Assembly: GCA_016709965.1 (NCBI GenBank)
Contig: JADJLT010000001.1
Coordinates: 620,001-684,000 of the forward strand
Length of the DNA: 64,000 nt
Source of the DNA: Betaproteobacteria bacterium
Lineage (GTDB): Bacteria > Pseudomonadota > Gammaproteobacteria > Burkholderiales > Rhodocyclaceae
Reading direction: 5' to 3'
In this document: positions 26,711 through 35,943 of the stretch, in pieces
Layout: each line of letters opens with the position of its first letter
How positions within the stretch are numbered: position 1 is the first letter of the stretch
Made by a program: the position numbers and the translations under genes
Notes under the pieces: model-generated
Told to the model about the DNA's origin: nothing
The model's input: only the letters and a program-made list of their open reading frames with translations
Database searches by the model: none

Positions 26711-26830
26711 AGAACCTTCCAGATCGCAAACGCGTCCAATCAGGCCGCGCGAATAAATAGTAAAGTTGTCGCCACGTCACTCATCGCCCTTCCCTGACAA
26801 TTCGAAGCAGCGAAGAAGTCCCGTAACCTC

Positions 26831-27688
26831 CTACCGCTCCACATACATCAAGCGAATCAGCTCGGGCCAAGTAGGTGCCACATAACCGGTGGCCTCGCGG
26901 AAACACGTCCCGTCTAGAGAGCGGTTGATCACCAACGCATCATCTGGCCGAATCTCAATCTCCTTGCCATACTGCAAAGCCACCAACTGCAATAGATCCC
27001 GCTTGGCGATTGGCTCGGCGGCGACATGATACAGGCCATTGAGCTGAGGTAGTGGAACTACAAAATCCTTCATTACCCGAGCCAACTCCACGGTCGGAAG
27101 ACCAGAGAAAATTGCATGGGAGTAACCCTTTACGCTACCTTTTTGTGACAGAAACCAGTCCACCAGCGCGTAATTTGAGCTGAGCTCATGACCAATGATC
27201 GAGGTACGCAGCGTAATCGCGTTGTGCAGATCGTGCAGTTCGCCGATGTATTTGGACTTGCCATACAGGTCCTCGGCGTCAGACAGATCGCTCTCCAGAT
27301 AGGAGCCCTTCCGCCCTGAGAACACGCAGTCGGTGCTTATATGGATCAACCGTGCACTAGCCAGCGCACACAGCCGCGCCAGTCGATGCGGCAGCATGGC
27401 ATTGATCGGCAGTGCAGTCAGCGGATCCTTGGCGTCGGCCAGCTGCTTGATCAGTCCAACGCAATTAATCACCACATCCGGCCGCACCTTCGCCAGCACC
27501 GCAACCAGCGTATCCTGGTCGAGCACATCCACACCCGTCACCAGCCGAGCATGGCGCTGCTGCGGAAAATACCGCAACGCTGCACCACTGCGCAGCGTGC
27601 CCCAGACCTCATGTTCTGCATCTGCACCGAACACACGAAAAACAGCATTGCCCAGCATGCCAGTAACGCCAAGAACAAGTACCTTCAT
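26831..27688 (-). CDS. RmlD-like NAD(P)H sugar reductase (WbvR-like)
   Basis: 285-residue SDR of the dTDP-4-dehydrorhamnose reductase group: VLGVTGMLGNAVFRVFG start, VINCVGLIKQL, STDCVFSGRKGSY (about residue 115), YGKSKYIGEL (about 140). It is flanked by FnlA- and FnlC-like genes, so it probably reduces the 4-keto L-sugar on UDP, as Vibrio cholerae WbvR does for UDP-L-RhaNAc/L-QuiNAc. It lacks the C-terminal cupin domain of CapF/WbjC. It could instead be a true RmlD serving the rmlBAC genes at 40-42 kb, which have no rmlD beside them. The 120-base gap between it and the FnlA-like gene holds no gene. Confidence 0.75.
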   Translation of the reverse strand: MKVLVLGVTGMLGNAVFRVFGADAEHEVWGTLRSGAALRYFPQQRHARLVTGVDVLDQDTLVAVLAKVRPDVVINCVGLIKQLADAKDPLTALPINAMLPHRLARLCALASARLIHISTDCVFSGRKGSYLESDLSDAEDLYGKSKYIGELHDLHNAITLRTSIIGHELSSNYALVDWFLSQKGSVKGYSHAIFSGLPTVELARVMKDFVVPLPQLNGLYHVAAEPIAKRDLLQLVALQYGKEIEIRPDDALVINRSLDGTCFREATGYVAPTWPELIRLMYVER

Positions 27689-28920
27689 TTGTCACTACCC
27701 TTGCCAGCCTCAAAATCCAAGTACTTTACCAGCACCTGCACCTGCCGACTCATATCAAAATTCACATCGAAATAGGCCCGCCCCGAGTTCCCCATTTCCT
27801 TGCGCTCCGCATCCCCAAGCGCCTTCATGCAACGAATATTCGCCACCAGTGGCAACACCTTCTCAGCCGGCGAGACAAGGCCTGCGCGAGCTTCGCAGAC
27901 AACCCGGGCGCCCTCGCCGTTCATGCAGGCAATGATCGGCTTCCCGGCGGCCAGATACGCTTGGATCTTGCTAGGAATGGTCTGCGCGAAAGCTTCTTCA
28001 TCGTTGAGCGAAACTAGCAAGGCCGAGGCACGCTCGAGAATCTGCGGCATCGCTTCCATCGGAAAGCGGCCCGGAATCACCAGATTGTCCAGCCCATAAA
28101 TCTGCTGCTGCGCCTTAATCCAGGCAAGGCGGCTACCGCTACCGACCAGCACGAGGCAGATCTGTGGATCATCACGCAGATGCACTGCGGCCTGAACCAG
28201 CGTATCCAAGGCCTGAGCGGTCCCCAAATTGCCAGCGAAGACCACGCAGAAATGCTTTTCCAGCAATTCACTCAACTCCGATGGTATAGGCAGCAGCACA
28301 ACCGGGGGCCGTACATCCATAGAGTTGGGGTAATAGAAAATCTTCTCTCGCTCGGCATAGCGCGCCACCGGCTCGATGAACGCCCGCGACTGCACCAGCA
28401 GGGTATCGCTGCAGTGGTAGATGGCCTTGACCATCCAGCCCACAGCCTTAAGCAAATGAGGATTCCTGACAAAGCCAGTTGCGGCCAGGCTTTCCGGCCA
28501 CATGTCCTGAACCCACAAGACCAATTTAGCCTTCTTCAACCATTTGAGTGGAATCGCTGGAATCGTTTGGGTAATGGGCGAAGGCGCGAAGACCAGAATC
28601 GCATCGAACTCGCGCTTGCGTAGCATCCAGGGCAGGAGCAACAGGCCTGCGAACACGAATGAAAGGTAGTTGAGGACAAGGTTCTTAGCGCCACCCTTGC
28701 CTCGAGGCCAGAGTGGCACACGCAGCACCTCGACCTTGTTCAGGTAACGCTCACGCTGGGTCCCTCTGGCGCGATAACCTTCGAACACCTCGCCATCCGG
28801 ATAGTTGGGCTTGCCGGTAGCGACCACGATATCGTGTCCCTGCTCGTCCAGCATGCGCACGATGTCATTGATGATGAAACTTTCGGGCCAGAAATATTGG
28901 GAGACGATGAGCAGTCTCAT
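27685..28920 (-). CDS. GT4 glycosyltransferase (WbuB-like)
   Basis: 411 residues with GT-B fold. The N-terminal domain starts MRLLIVSQYFWPESFIINDIVRML and contains ATGKPNYPDGEVFEGY and VLWVQDMWPESLAATG. The C-terminal GT4 domain has VVFAGNLGTAQALDTLVQA and VSLNDEEAFAQTIPSKIQAYLAAGKPIIACMNGEGA (the ExxP/SKxxEY-like donor site). WbuB-type enzymes add L-FucNAc as second sugar; the neighbouring L-sugar genes agree. It is coupled by ATGA overlaps to both neighbours. Confidence 0.83.
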   Translation of the reverse strand: MRLLIVSQYFWPESFIINDIVRMLDEQGHDIVVATGKPNYPDGEVFEGYRARGTQRERYLNKVEVLRVPLWPRGKGGAKNLVLNYLSFVFAGLLLLPWMLRKREFDAILVFAPSPITQTIPAIPLKWLKKAKLVLWVQDMWPESLAATGFVRNPHLLKAVGWMVKAIYHCSDTLLVQSRAFIEPVARYAEREKIFYYPNSMDVRPPVVLLPIPSELSELLEKHFCVVFAGNLGTAQALDTLVQAAVHLRDDPQICLVLVGSGSRLAWIKAQQQIYGLDNLVIPGRFPMEAMPQILERASALLVSLNDEEAFAQTIPSKIQAYLAAGKPIIACMNGEGARVVCEARAGLVSPAEKVLPLVANIRCMKALGDAERKEMGNSGRAYFDVNFDMSRQVQVLVKYLDFEAGKGSDK

Positions 28921-30068
28921 CGCACCGATTCCGAAAGAATACGTTGATAAAGTTTGAGATACTCCGGTGCCAGTGCTATCCAGGAATACCTGCGATCAAC
29001 GAAACTCACCCATGCCGGCGACAGTTTCTCCAGAACGCCGGGCTCTGCAAGGAGACTGACCAACCCGTCCGCGATGCCGCCCACGGAGACCGGCACTTCA
29101 AGCCGTTCGTCGATTGCCCTGATCTCGCCAAAACCGCACTGGTCGGTCAGCAGCACCGGCACACCGCAGATGCCAGCTTCTATCGCGACGATGGACATCG
29201 CTTCCTGCCGCGATGGAACCACCAGCAGGTCGGCCATGCGGTAGGCCGCCGATTTGTCGGCCCCGCCGACATAACCGATGAAATGCACCATTCCGCTCAT
29301 GCCAGACCGCTCGGCGGTCTCAAACAGCTTGGCCAACATGCCTCCGTCCGGACCAGCAAACACTAGATGATGTTCCGGAAATGCCTGTCGCGAATTCAGG
29401 AACGCCTGCAACAGCAGATCCGGTCCTTTTATCAGGTTGAGCCGCCCCATGAAGAGAATGGTCGGCGCATCCGGCAGGCCATGCCGGCGTCTGAAGTCGG
29501 CGATATCCACGGACGGAAAATCTTCAGCGCTCACGCCGTTCGGGATCACCGTCACCCGGGAACGGGGCACACCGTATTCCTCAAATTGGGGAAATTCTCC
29601 TTCGGTGACCGCGATCCAGCCTGATGCATTGCGGACGATCAAGTTTCCGATGACAAAATTGTAGAAGCGCTTCAACCATCTTGACCTTCCGAAGAACGGC
29701 AGAGCCCCCGCCGGACAGACCACATAGGGCTTGCCAGCGCGCCGGACCGCCAGATAGACGACCGCATTCAGCACACTCCAGTGCCCCATGAGGTGAACGA
29801 TGTCAGCCTCTTCGACTGCGCGCCGTATGGTCGCCAATCGACAGCGGGGAACCTTGAATCTTCGCAACAGACACGGCAGCACAGAAACCCTAACCGGCTC
29901 AAGCGCCTCAATCCGTTGTGCGTCGAGATGATCGGTATCGATCGTCAACACTTCGCAGGACACGCCTTGGCGCGCCAGGAAGCGACTCATCTGGAAAGTC
30001 CGCTCTGCCGTCCCTCCGCCCGTCTTTACGTCGAGCATGTCGTTGACATTAAGTATCCGCAGTGTCAT
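28917..30068 (-). CDS. GT4 glycosyltransferase
   Basis: 383 residues. The N-terminal acceptor domain has ILNVNDMLDVKTGGGTAERTFQMSRFLARQG and IVHLMGHWSVLNAVVYL. The C-terminal GT4 domain has TILFMGRLNLIKGPDLLLQAFL and the donor-binding VVPSRQEAMSIVAIEAGICGVPVLLTD (EAMSxxxxEA, about residue 285-295). Donor and acceptor are not known. The start at 30068 overlaps the stop of the preceding epimerase gene by ATGA. Confidence 0.82.
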   Translation of the reverse strand: MTLRILNVNDMLDVKTGGGTAERTFQMSRFLARQGVSCEVLTIDTDHLDAQRIEALEPVRVSVLPCLLRRFKVPRCRLATIRRAVEEADIVHLMGHWSVLNAVVYLAVRRAGKPYVVCPAGALPFFGRSRWLKRFYNFVIGNLIVRNASGWIAVTEGEFPQFEEYGVPRSRVTVIPNGVSAEDFPSVDIADFRRRHGLPDAPTILFMGRLNLIKGPDLLLQAFLNSRQAFPEHHLVFAGPDGGMLAKLFETAERSGMSGMVHFIGYVGGADKSAAYRMADLLVVPSRQEAMSIVAIEAGICGVPVLLTDQCGFGEIRAIDERLEVPVSVGGIADGLVSLLAEPGVLEKLSPAWVSFVDRRYSWIALAPEYLKLYQRILSESVR

Positions 30069-31051
30069 GAAGGCTCCTGCACCTTTTCGCCGAGTTGAGT
30101 AGCGCGATACCAAGCAGCGTATTCGGCCAGCCCCTCACTCAGAATCACTGGACTCTTGAAGCCCATCCGACGTAGCTTGCCCGGATCAAAGTCGCAGCGC
30201 GGATTGACGTTGTTCCGCCCCAGCGACAGAAGCAACCATTTGAGCAAATCCGGCGGAAGCGGAAAGCGCGGCAGGATATCCGCCTTCACCCCCAGCGCAC
30301 CCTTCAGAAATCTTTCCACATCTAAGAAGTTGTTCTTCGGATCATCGTCATCCGAGACTATGAATATCTCACCTTCAAGACACTTGGTTGCACGTACCAA
30401 GAAGACAATTGCTGCCACCACGTTCGCCACATGCACCAGATTCATCCGGCGCCTGTCGAACAGACAGGATTTAAGATAGTTTTTCCAGCGGTTTCCGCGA
30501 CTGAGGTCCGCCGCCAGTTTCTTGAGCGGCTCGCCACCGATACCGAAGACTGCTGTCGGTCGCAGAACGACCGCCTCAAACTCCCCCCTTGCTAAGTCAA
30601 TGATGTCCTGCTCAATCCTCAACTTGGTTACGCCATATTCCGTAACGGGAAGACAGCGGGTGGTTTCGTCGACCAGGTCGTTCTCCACCCGCCCCACCAC
30701 GGCAGCGGTACTGCAATGTATCAATCGGGTGACCCTAGCCTCCTTGCATGCCACCAGCAGGTTGCGTGTACAGGCCCGATTCCTTTCCTCTCCGGCATCC
30801 CAAAGGTACACAAGGTTGATGACTGTACAGCCGGGTACAAGAAAACCTTCCAATGTGTGCTGATCATCAAGAGCCCCCTCGAATATCTCCACACCTGCGC
30901 CGAACCTCGCTTCACGCAAGTCGCGCTGCCTGTCCCTGGAAAGCACCCTGATGGCATACCCGCCGTCGCGCAGCAATTCCGCGACCAAGTATTTTCCGAT
31001 AAAACCCGATGCACCGGATATTGCAATCGTGTGCTTGCCGATTTCATGCAT
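30065..31051 (-). CDS. NAD-dependent epimerase/dehydratase family protein
   Basis: 328-residue extended SDR: AISGASGFIGKYLVAELLRDG (about residue 10), CSTAAVVGRVENDLVDETT and YGVTKLRIEQDI as the YxxxK site (about 140), VVLRPTAVFGIGGEP, VHVANVVAAIVFLV. It is divergent from the other SDRs of the cluster and its substrate cannot be named. It overlaps the Wzy-like gene by 8 bases. Confidence 0.75.
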   Translation of the reverse strand: MHEIGKHTIAISGASGFIGKYLVAELLRDGGYAIRVLSRDRQRDLREARFGAGVEIFEGALDDQHTLEGFLVPGCTVINLVYLWDAGEERNRACTRNLLVACKEARVTRLIHCSTAAVVGRVENDLVDETTRCLPVTEYGVTKLRIEQDIIDLARGEFEAVVLRPTAVFGIGGEPLKKLAADLSRGNRWKNYLKSCLFDRRRMNLVHVANVVAAIVFLVRATKCLEGEIFIVSDDDDPKNNFLDVERFLKGALGVKADILPRFPLPPDLLKWLLLSLGRNNVNPRCDFDPGKLRRMGFKSPVILSEGLAEYAAWYRATQLGEKVQEPS

Positions 31052-32288
31052 GGCCAGTTCTTCGCCCAGCCAGAGGGAGCTCCGCCTTTATGATTATTCT
31101 GGCGCAAAGTATCACCACCATCGCCTGTAGATACTCGATGTAGGCCCCGAACCATCCGTTCATCAACCATATCAATCCTGCGAACCAAGCAAATTCGACT
31201 AGCAATCCCGCATTCTCCTGTTTCTTTGCTAGCCAGACACCCAGCCATGCCAGCAACAAGAGATACCCCACATAGGCCAACCACCAGCCGGGTGTAATCC
31301 AAAACCACCCGACCAGCCCGGAATGTGTGTTGCTAACGACGCCCTGCACTGTCGGCCTGAACACGGCAAAGTAGTCGAGCAGTCTCAGATGTATATCAGG
31401 TATGCGCGGCAGTTCGAGCAGGCGTTCCAGCGTAAACTGGGGCAACCCTTCTTCAAAGAAATACAGGAACTCCCTAGCCCGCACTTTTTCGTACAGGAAT
31501 GTCGAGTTGTTGATGATCACCGTCACGTTGTCCACATGCTGCATGCGCATCAGTGACCGCTCTATCGTCAACAACATGGATTGCCACCAGTCCACCTCCC
31601 GTACCATATCCATCAGGTCGCTGGCGCTTGCTAGGAAAGCGTAGCCATGGTCGCGCATCTTCCATTTGATCTCGACCAGATAAGGAATGAAAATGACGAA
31701 GACCGTTAGCAATGCTGCGATCCTCTTCCAGTTGAAGCGTCGCTCCCGGATCAGGTGTGCCCCTTCGATGAACAGTATAAGAATCCAGAACCCTAGCCAG
31801 CCCCGCAGAATATTGGAAAGGACATAGACGCCCAGATTGGGAAACACTAAACGCGACCGCCTGTACAAGCAGTAATAGACCATAAAGATCGCATCCGCAG
31901 GAAAGAACACCCACACATACTTCAGCGGCAAATCGCTCTGTCTGGTCGATCCTGCGATACCCACCCGTTCAACTAGGCAGTAGACTAGGAAAGTGAACTG
32001 GAGAAAGAATACTAGCAGGGAGAGCAACCGTTCGGTGTGCTGCTCTCTCCTGCCTGGGGGGGGCAGAAGGGTTTTGACTCGGACGTTCCCCATCCAGTTG
32101 AAGATGGGCCCCATGCATAGCAGGTAGGCAATCACTATGCTGCCAGCCGCAACCAGCACGGTGGTCGGGTTGGAGATCACGACCCCCTTGAAGTCTCCGT
32201 CCAACTGACCCCTGATGGTGAACAGGCACGCGGCCACAACTGCAGCCATCACATACACTCCCAGCCAGAATGCCTTGTAATATCTCAC
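31044..32288 (-). CDS. Multi-pass membrane protein, putative O-antigen polymerase Wzy
   Basis: 414 residues, with about ten hydrophobic segments spread along the protein. A large polar loop (about 200-340, containing YAFLASASDLMDMVREVDWWQ and IINNSTFLYEKVR) lies between the central and last helices, the usual Wzy topology. There is no sequence signature strong enough to prove this; the call rests on topology and position between Wzx, glycosyltransferase and epimerase genes. Wzy polymerises undecaprenyl-linked repeat units in the periplasm. Confidence 0.6.
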   Translation of the reverse strand: MRYYKAFWLGVYVMAAVVAACLFTIRGQLDGDFKGVVISNPTTVLVAAGSIVIAYLLCMGPIFNWMGNVRVKTLLPPPGRREQHTERLLSLLVFFLQFTFLVYCLVERVGIAGSTRQSDLPLKYVWVFFPADAIFMVYYCLYRRSRLVFPNLGVYVLSNILRGWLGFWILILFIEGAHLIRERRFNWKRIAALLTVFVIFIPYLVEIKWKMRDHGYAFLASASDLMDMVREVDWWQSMLLTIERSLMRMQHVDNVTVIINNSTFLYEKVRAREFLYFFEEGLPQFTLERLLELPRIPDIHLRLLDYFAVFRPTVQGVVSNTHSGLVGWFWITPGWWLAYVGYLLLLAWLGVWLAKKQENAGLLVEFAWFAGLIWLMNGWFGAYIEYLQAMVVILCARIIIKAELPLAGRRTGHA

Positions 32289-32289
32289 T

Positions 32290-33201
32290 TCATATTCCCA
32301 CGTTGATCCGCTTGAACCGTTTCAGTTGAGTAATGAACTCCCACGGCGAGACCCAGCAGAATGACCTAAACGCCAGCTTCAGGAACAGGAAAGCCGATGT
32401 ACGCCGATTCTTCAGTTCCACCAGCAGGTATAGTAGGCTGTTGATGAAAATCTCCCGTCTGTGGCCAGGCAGCAACGCGAGATAGTGATCCAGGTGCTCT
32501 GCATACAGCCGCATGACCGTTTGCGGACCGCGCCCTTTTCTGGAGATACCGGTGTCGCTGTTGTAGCGGTACTTACCCAGTATCTCCTCCAGATATTTTC
32601 CATAGCCGGAAACGAGCATCTCGACAGTATAGAAGTAATCCAGCGTCTCGCCCTCGACACACCGGGTCCTCCTAGCGTTCGCCCGGTACATCATTGCACT
32701 GTGATAGCCGACGCTCCCGAATCTGAGGGCGTCGGACAAGAGCACGATGCCGTCCTCGAACACGCCCACATCGTGCAGATTCGGTTTGCATAACGTACCG
32801 GCATCATTGAAGAGCAGCACGCGGTGCCACACCACCGAACAGTCTGGGTGTGCCTCCAGGTAGTTAACCTGTGCCTGGAGTTTGCCCGGCAGCGCGATAT
32901 CGTCGCCATCAATGTGGGCGACATACTTTCCTGCAGCCCGATTGTGCACCGAAATGAAGTTCTGAGTTCCGCCGACCTTGTGCGGATATAGCAACGGAAC
33001 GATCTTGCCCGGATAGCGCTCCGCAAACTCGATCACGGCCTCTCTCGTACCGTCGCAGGAGCAATCGTCACCGACGATGACCTCGAAATCGAAGTCAGTC
33101 ATCTGGTCCACGATGCTTTGCAGGCATTCGCGTATGTATGCCTCCTGGTTATATGTGATCACACAAACCGAAGCTTTCGGGGGAGTCCTGGTTGCTTGCA
33201 T
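32290..33201 (-). CDS. GT2 glycosyltransferase
   Basis: 303 residues, GT-A fold. It opens ASVCVITYNQEAYIRECLQSI and continues with EVIVGDDCSCDGTREAV and the DxD-type motif in AHIDGDDIALPGKLQAQVNYLEAHPDC (about residue 95). The later region IxRKGRGPQTVMRLYAEHLD is helical. Donor unknown. It lies 2-4 bases from both neighbours. Confidence 0.85.
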   Translation of the reverse strand: MQATRTPPKASVCVITYNQEAYIRECLQSIVDQMTDFDFEVIVGDDCSCDGTREAVIEFAERYPGKIVPLLYPHKVGGTQNFISVHNRAAGKYVAHIDGDDIALPGKLQAQVNYLEAHPDCSVVWHRVLLFNDAGTLCKPNLHDVGVFEDGIVLLSDALRFGSVGYHSAMMYRANARRTRCVEGETLDYFYTVEMLVSGYGKYLEEILGKYRYNSDTGISRKGRGPQTVMRLYAEHLDHYLALLPGHRREIFINSLLYLLVELKNRRTSAFLFLKLAFRSFCWVSPWEFITQLKRFKRINVGI

Positions 33202-33204
33202 CGG

Positions 33205-34714
33205 CTATCCTCGGGCAAATTGGCTGCACCATCTGCTGTTTATCTTTTCTCTCGCCCACGATGAACTCGCGACAGCCGCTGCGGCCAGTCCCAAACCTAT
33301 CGCTACTAGGCCCATCGCTATCATGGATCGCGACTGCGGCAATGTCACCCAGCGTTGCAGGCCAAACGCAAGAACCATCGGCAGCACCACGACTGGCATC
33401 ACATCCTGCAGTATCCACCGGGCATGCAAACCCTTCACAAAGCGGCGGTGCACGAGCGGGAGCCAGACGAAGAATGGAAGCAAGTTCGCCCCTATCCATG
33501 CATATCCCGCCCCCACCATCCCATGCATGTTTACAGCCCAGACCAACATCGGGATAAATATCACCAGGAACAATGCGTTCCCGATCAGATGCAATTTCAG
33601 ATCGCCTTTGGCGAACTGCAGAAAATATGGGAAGGCTGCTAGAGCAAGCAGTCCGTTCCCCAAGGCATAAAGCGTGAGCACAAGGGCGGATCTCTGCGCG
33701 ATGACAATGTTTCCTGTCCACGCCCACAACACCTGTTCGGGAAAGAACGCCAAGACAAAAGTGGACGGAACGATGATAATCCCCACCAACTGCGTCGCCT
33801 GCCGATACAGCCGTACCAGTCCTTCCTCGTCGCCTTCGGCATTCATTTTGGTCATGCGCGGAAGCAGCGCACCGCTGATGGGCGCACTGAGCATCAGGAT
33901 ACTGCTGGCTACCAGTACCGCCAAGGTGAAATAGGCGTAATCGGACAACAGTAGCATGGTAGAGAGGATTAGCTTGTCGGTCTGCGTGACCAGTACCCAT
34001 ACCGCGCCGGTGAAGGCGATGCTCAGAGAGAACTTAAGAACGCCACGCAACGGCTCCCATTGCCACGGAATGTGCCTTTCCAGCACTTCAGGCAGGAGCG
34101 CATAGACCTTGATGGTCAGCCATATCACTTCTATCACTGCGACGACGACTTGGTATGTAAAGAAGGATGTCGCGCTGGTATCGACAAAGAGGAGGAATGG
34201 GATCACCAGAACGAAACGGGCCGTTGCAACGGCCGTATTGAACCAGCTCAACCAGACCAGATGCTCGAAACCGTTGATCACGCCCCGGTACAAACCGCAC
34301 AACCAGCGCAGTGCCACGATAATGGCCATGAGCATGATGGCGTTAACCACATCGTCCTTCGGAAGCATCTCGACCCTGAGCCACCGATTTGCGATGCTGT
34401 CCGCTCCCGCGATGATCACGACCACGCCAAGCACGGCCACACCAATGAAAATACCCTCCAGGGCACGCAACAACCTGCGCAACATGAGCACGTCCATCGC
34501 ACCGCCACGGAAACGCGCGACCTGCCTCACCATTGTGGGAGTAAGCCCCATGTCCAGCAGCATGAACCATGCTTGCAACATCGAGAAGAAACCTACGAGC
34601 CCGTACGCCTCCACACCCCATGTACCTAATGTATACGGGGATCATGACGATCCCGATCAGCGTGACATAGAACTGACTAAGATAGTTGGCAAGGATGTTC
34701 TTCCTCAGCGACAT
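33205..34714 (-). pseudogene. wzx: O-antigen flippase Wzx, interrupted by a +1 frameshift
   Basis: Polysaccharide-transport (MATE/MOP superfamily) membrane protein that moves lipid-linked repeat units across the inner membrane. The start MSLRKNILANYLSQFYVTLIG and ...PVYIRYMG (codons from ATG 34714) are in one frame, and the rest (VEAYGLVGFFSMLQAWFML to the end) in another. Removing one base from the four-C run at 34616-34619 (GGGG on the coding strand) restores ...YMGVEAYGLVGF and a ~502-residue protein with 12 or so helices. As written, a shortened product could only start from GTG 34614, losing the first helix. Sequencing error, phase variation at the G-run and true inactivation are all possible. 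Confidence 0.8.
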
Positions 34715-34728
34715 CAAGGTGCTTCCGC

Positions 34729-35478
34729 TTATCTCGCGTCACCCCGCTCGCACATTAGGAAGATACTCGAACACAGGTCCGGATAGTGCTGCCCGAGTTT
34801 GTAGCAGCCTTCCAGATATTCCTTGGAGATGATGTCCGTCTGCAGCAAGCGATCCCACTGGAAGTTCGCCAGAGCCTTGAAGAAGATTCCGGAACGATGA
34901 ACCACTTTCAACCCCGCAGCTTCCACATCGCGCTCCAGCGTGTCCAGCGAATAGGTGCAACGATGGCCATGCTCAGCCTCAGCTGGGGTAACCGCCGCAT
35001 TGTGCGTGATGAGACCCATCTTGACCGCGATCTGCCGCGATGGTGCATTGGCGTTCGGGCATACCAGAAAGAAGCGTCCTCCTTCGGCCAGCCATTCATC
35101 GTTGATGCGCTTCAGCACCTGCACCGGATCATCCAGATGTTCCAGTACGTGGGTCAGCACGATATTGTCATAGCGCTTGAGCAGGGTCACTTTTTCGAAT
35201 AGCGAATTAACGAACTTCACTTTGTCGCCCAGTTTATTCCTGGCCTCTTCGACTGCCACATCCGAGGCCTCGACGCAGGTGACGTCATCAAAATAGGGCA
35301 GGAACCTTCTGGTGAAGTCGCCTTTGAAACTGCCCAGTTCGAGCAAGCTACCCTTTTTGAAGAACGGCTCGAATGACTTGATCATGTATGGATGCATCAC
35401 GTCAAAGTCGAAACCGTAGGCGTACTTATGGTCGTTGGCGTCTTTTATTTCGACGTTGTAATCACGTTTGCTGTTCAT
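34729..35478 (-). CDS. Class I SAM-dependent methyltransferase
   Basis: 249 residues. The SAM motif I is LLELGSFKGDFTRRFLPYFDDVTCVEASD (about residue 45-75), motif II NIVLTHVLEHLDDPVQVLKRI (about 105) and motif III GGRFFLVCPNANAPSR. The HVLEHLDDP form is common in sugar and lipid-linked methyltransferases of O-antigen clusters. Possible roles are methylating a sugar or capping the chain; the substrate is unknown. Confidence 0.83.
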   Translation of the reverse strand: MNSKRDYNVEIKDANDHKYAYGFDFDVMHPYMIKSFEPFFKKGSLLELGSFKGDFTRRFLPYFDDVTCVEASDVAVEEARNKLGDKVKFVNSLFEKVTLLKRYDNIVLTHVLEHLDDPVQVLKRINDEWLAEGGRFFLVCPNANAPSRQIAVKMGLITHNAAVTPAEAEHGHRCTYSLDTLERDVEAAGLKVVHRSGIFFKALANFQWDRLLQTDIISKEYLEGCYKLGQHYPDLCSSIFLMCERGDAR

Positions 35479-35493
35479 TCTTTATCCCCGCTA

Positions 35494-35943
35494 TCATTCC
35501 AAATATAGATCCATGGCAACAAATGATGCATAGGTTTTGCCTGCTACAAAACCACTCTTCTCGTACAAACCGATGGCCGGTAGATTATCGCTCGCCACTT
35601 CCAGACTTATCTGCCTCATCCCAGATACTCTTGCATGCGCGATGCACTGCTGAATCAAGCTTTCAGCGATGCCCTTGCCCATCCATTCCTTCAGTACACT
35701 GACACTGGTGATGAAAGCGACACTTCGCTGCTGATCGTTGCAGTACGCCCCTACCAACCCCACCAACTTATCGCCAGACCATGCCTCAAACCGCATCGCT
35801 TTGTTCGTGATCTTATTGGCATAGTCGTTTATCTCGACCCGATCGCTTAGCGGCGGCACGAAATTGGCATCACAGTGCCACAAGTGCCCGACAATCTCTG
35901 CTTCGGACGCATTGTTCAGTGAGAATTGGATACCCTCACTCAC
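35494..35943 (-). CDS. GNAT-family N-acetyltransferase
   Basis: 149 residues. Acetyl-CoA-binding motif A is VSVLKEWMGKGIAESLIQQCI (RxxGxG/A-type loop, about residue 85-100), motif B ISLEVASDNLPAIGLYEKSGFV (about 115-135). In a cluster with a sugar aminotransferase, the likely job is N-acetylation of a dTDP-amino-sugar, as RffC/WecD does in enterobacterial common antigen. This is an inference from context. It overlaps the propeller gene by ATGA. Confidence 0.8.
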   Translation of the reverse strand: MSEGIQFSLNNASEAEIVGHLWHCDANFVPPLSDRVEINDYANKITNKAMRFEAWSGDKLVGLVGAYCNDQQRSVAFITSVSVLKEWMGKGIAESLIQQCIAHARVSGMRQISLEVASDNLPAIGLYEKSGFVAGKTYASFVAMDLYLE

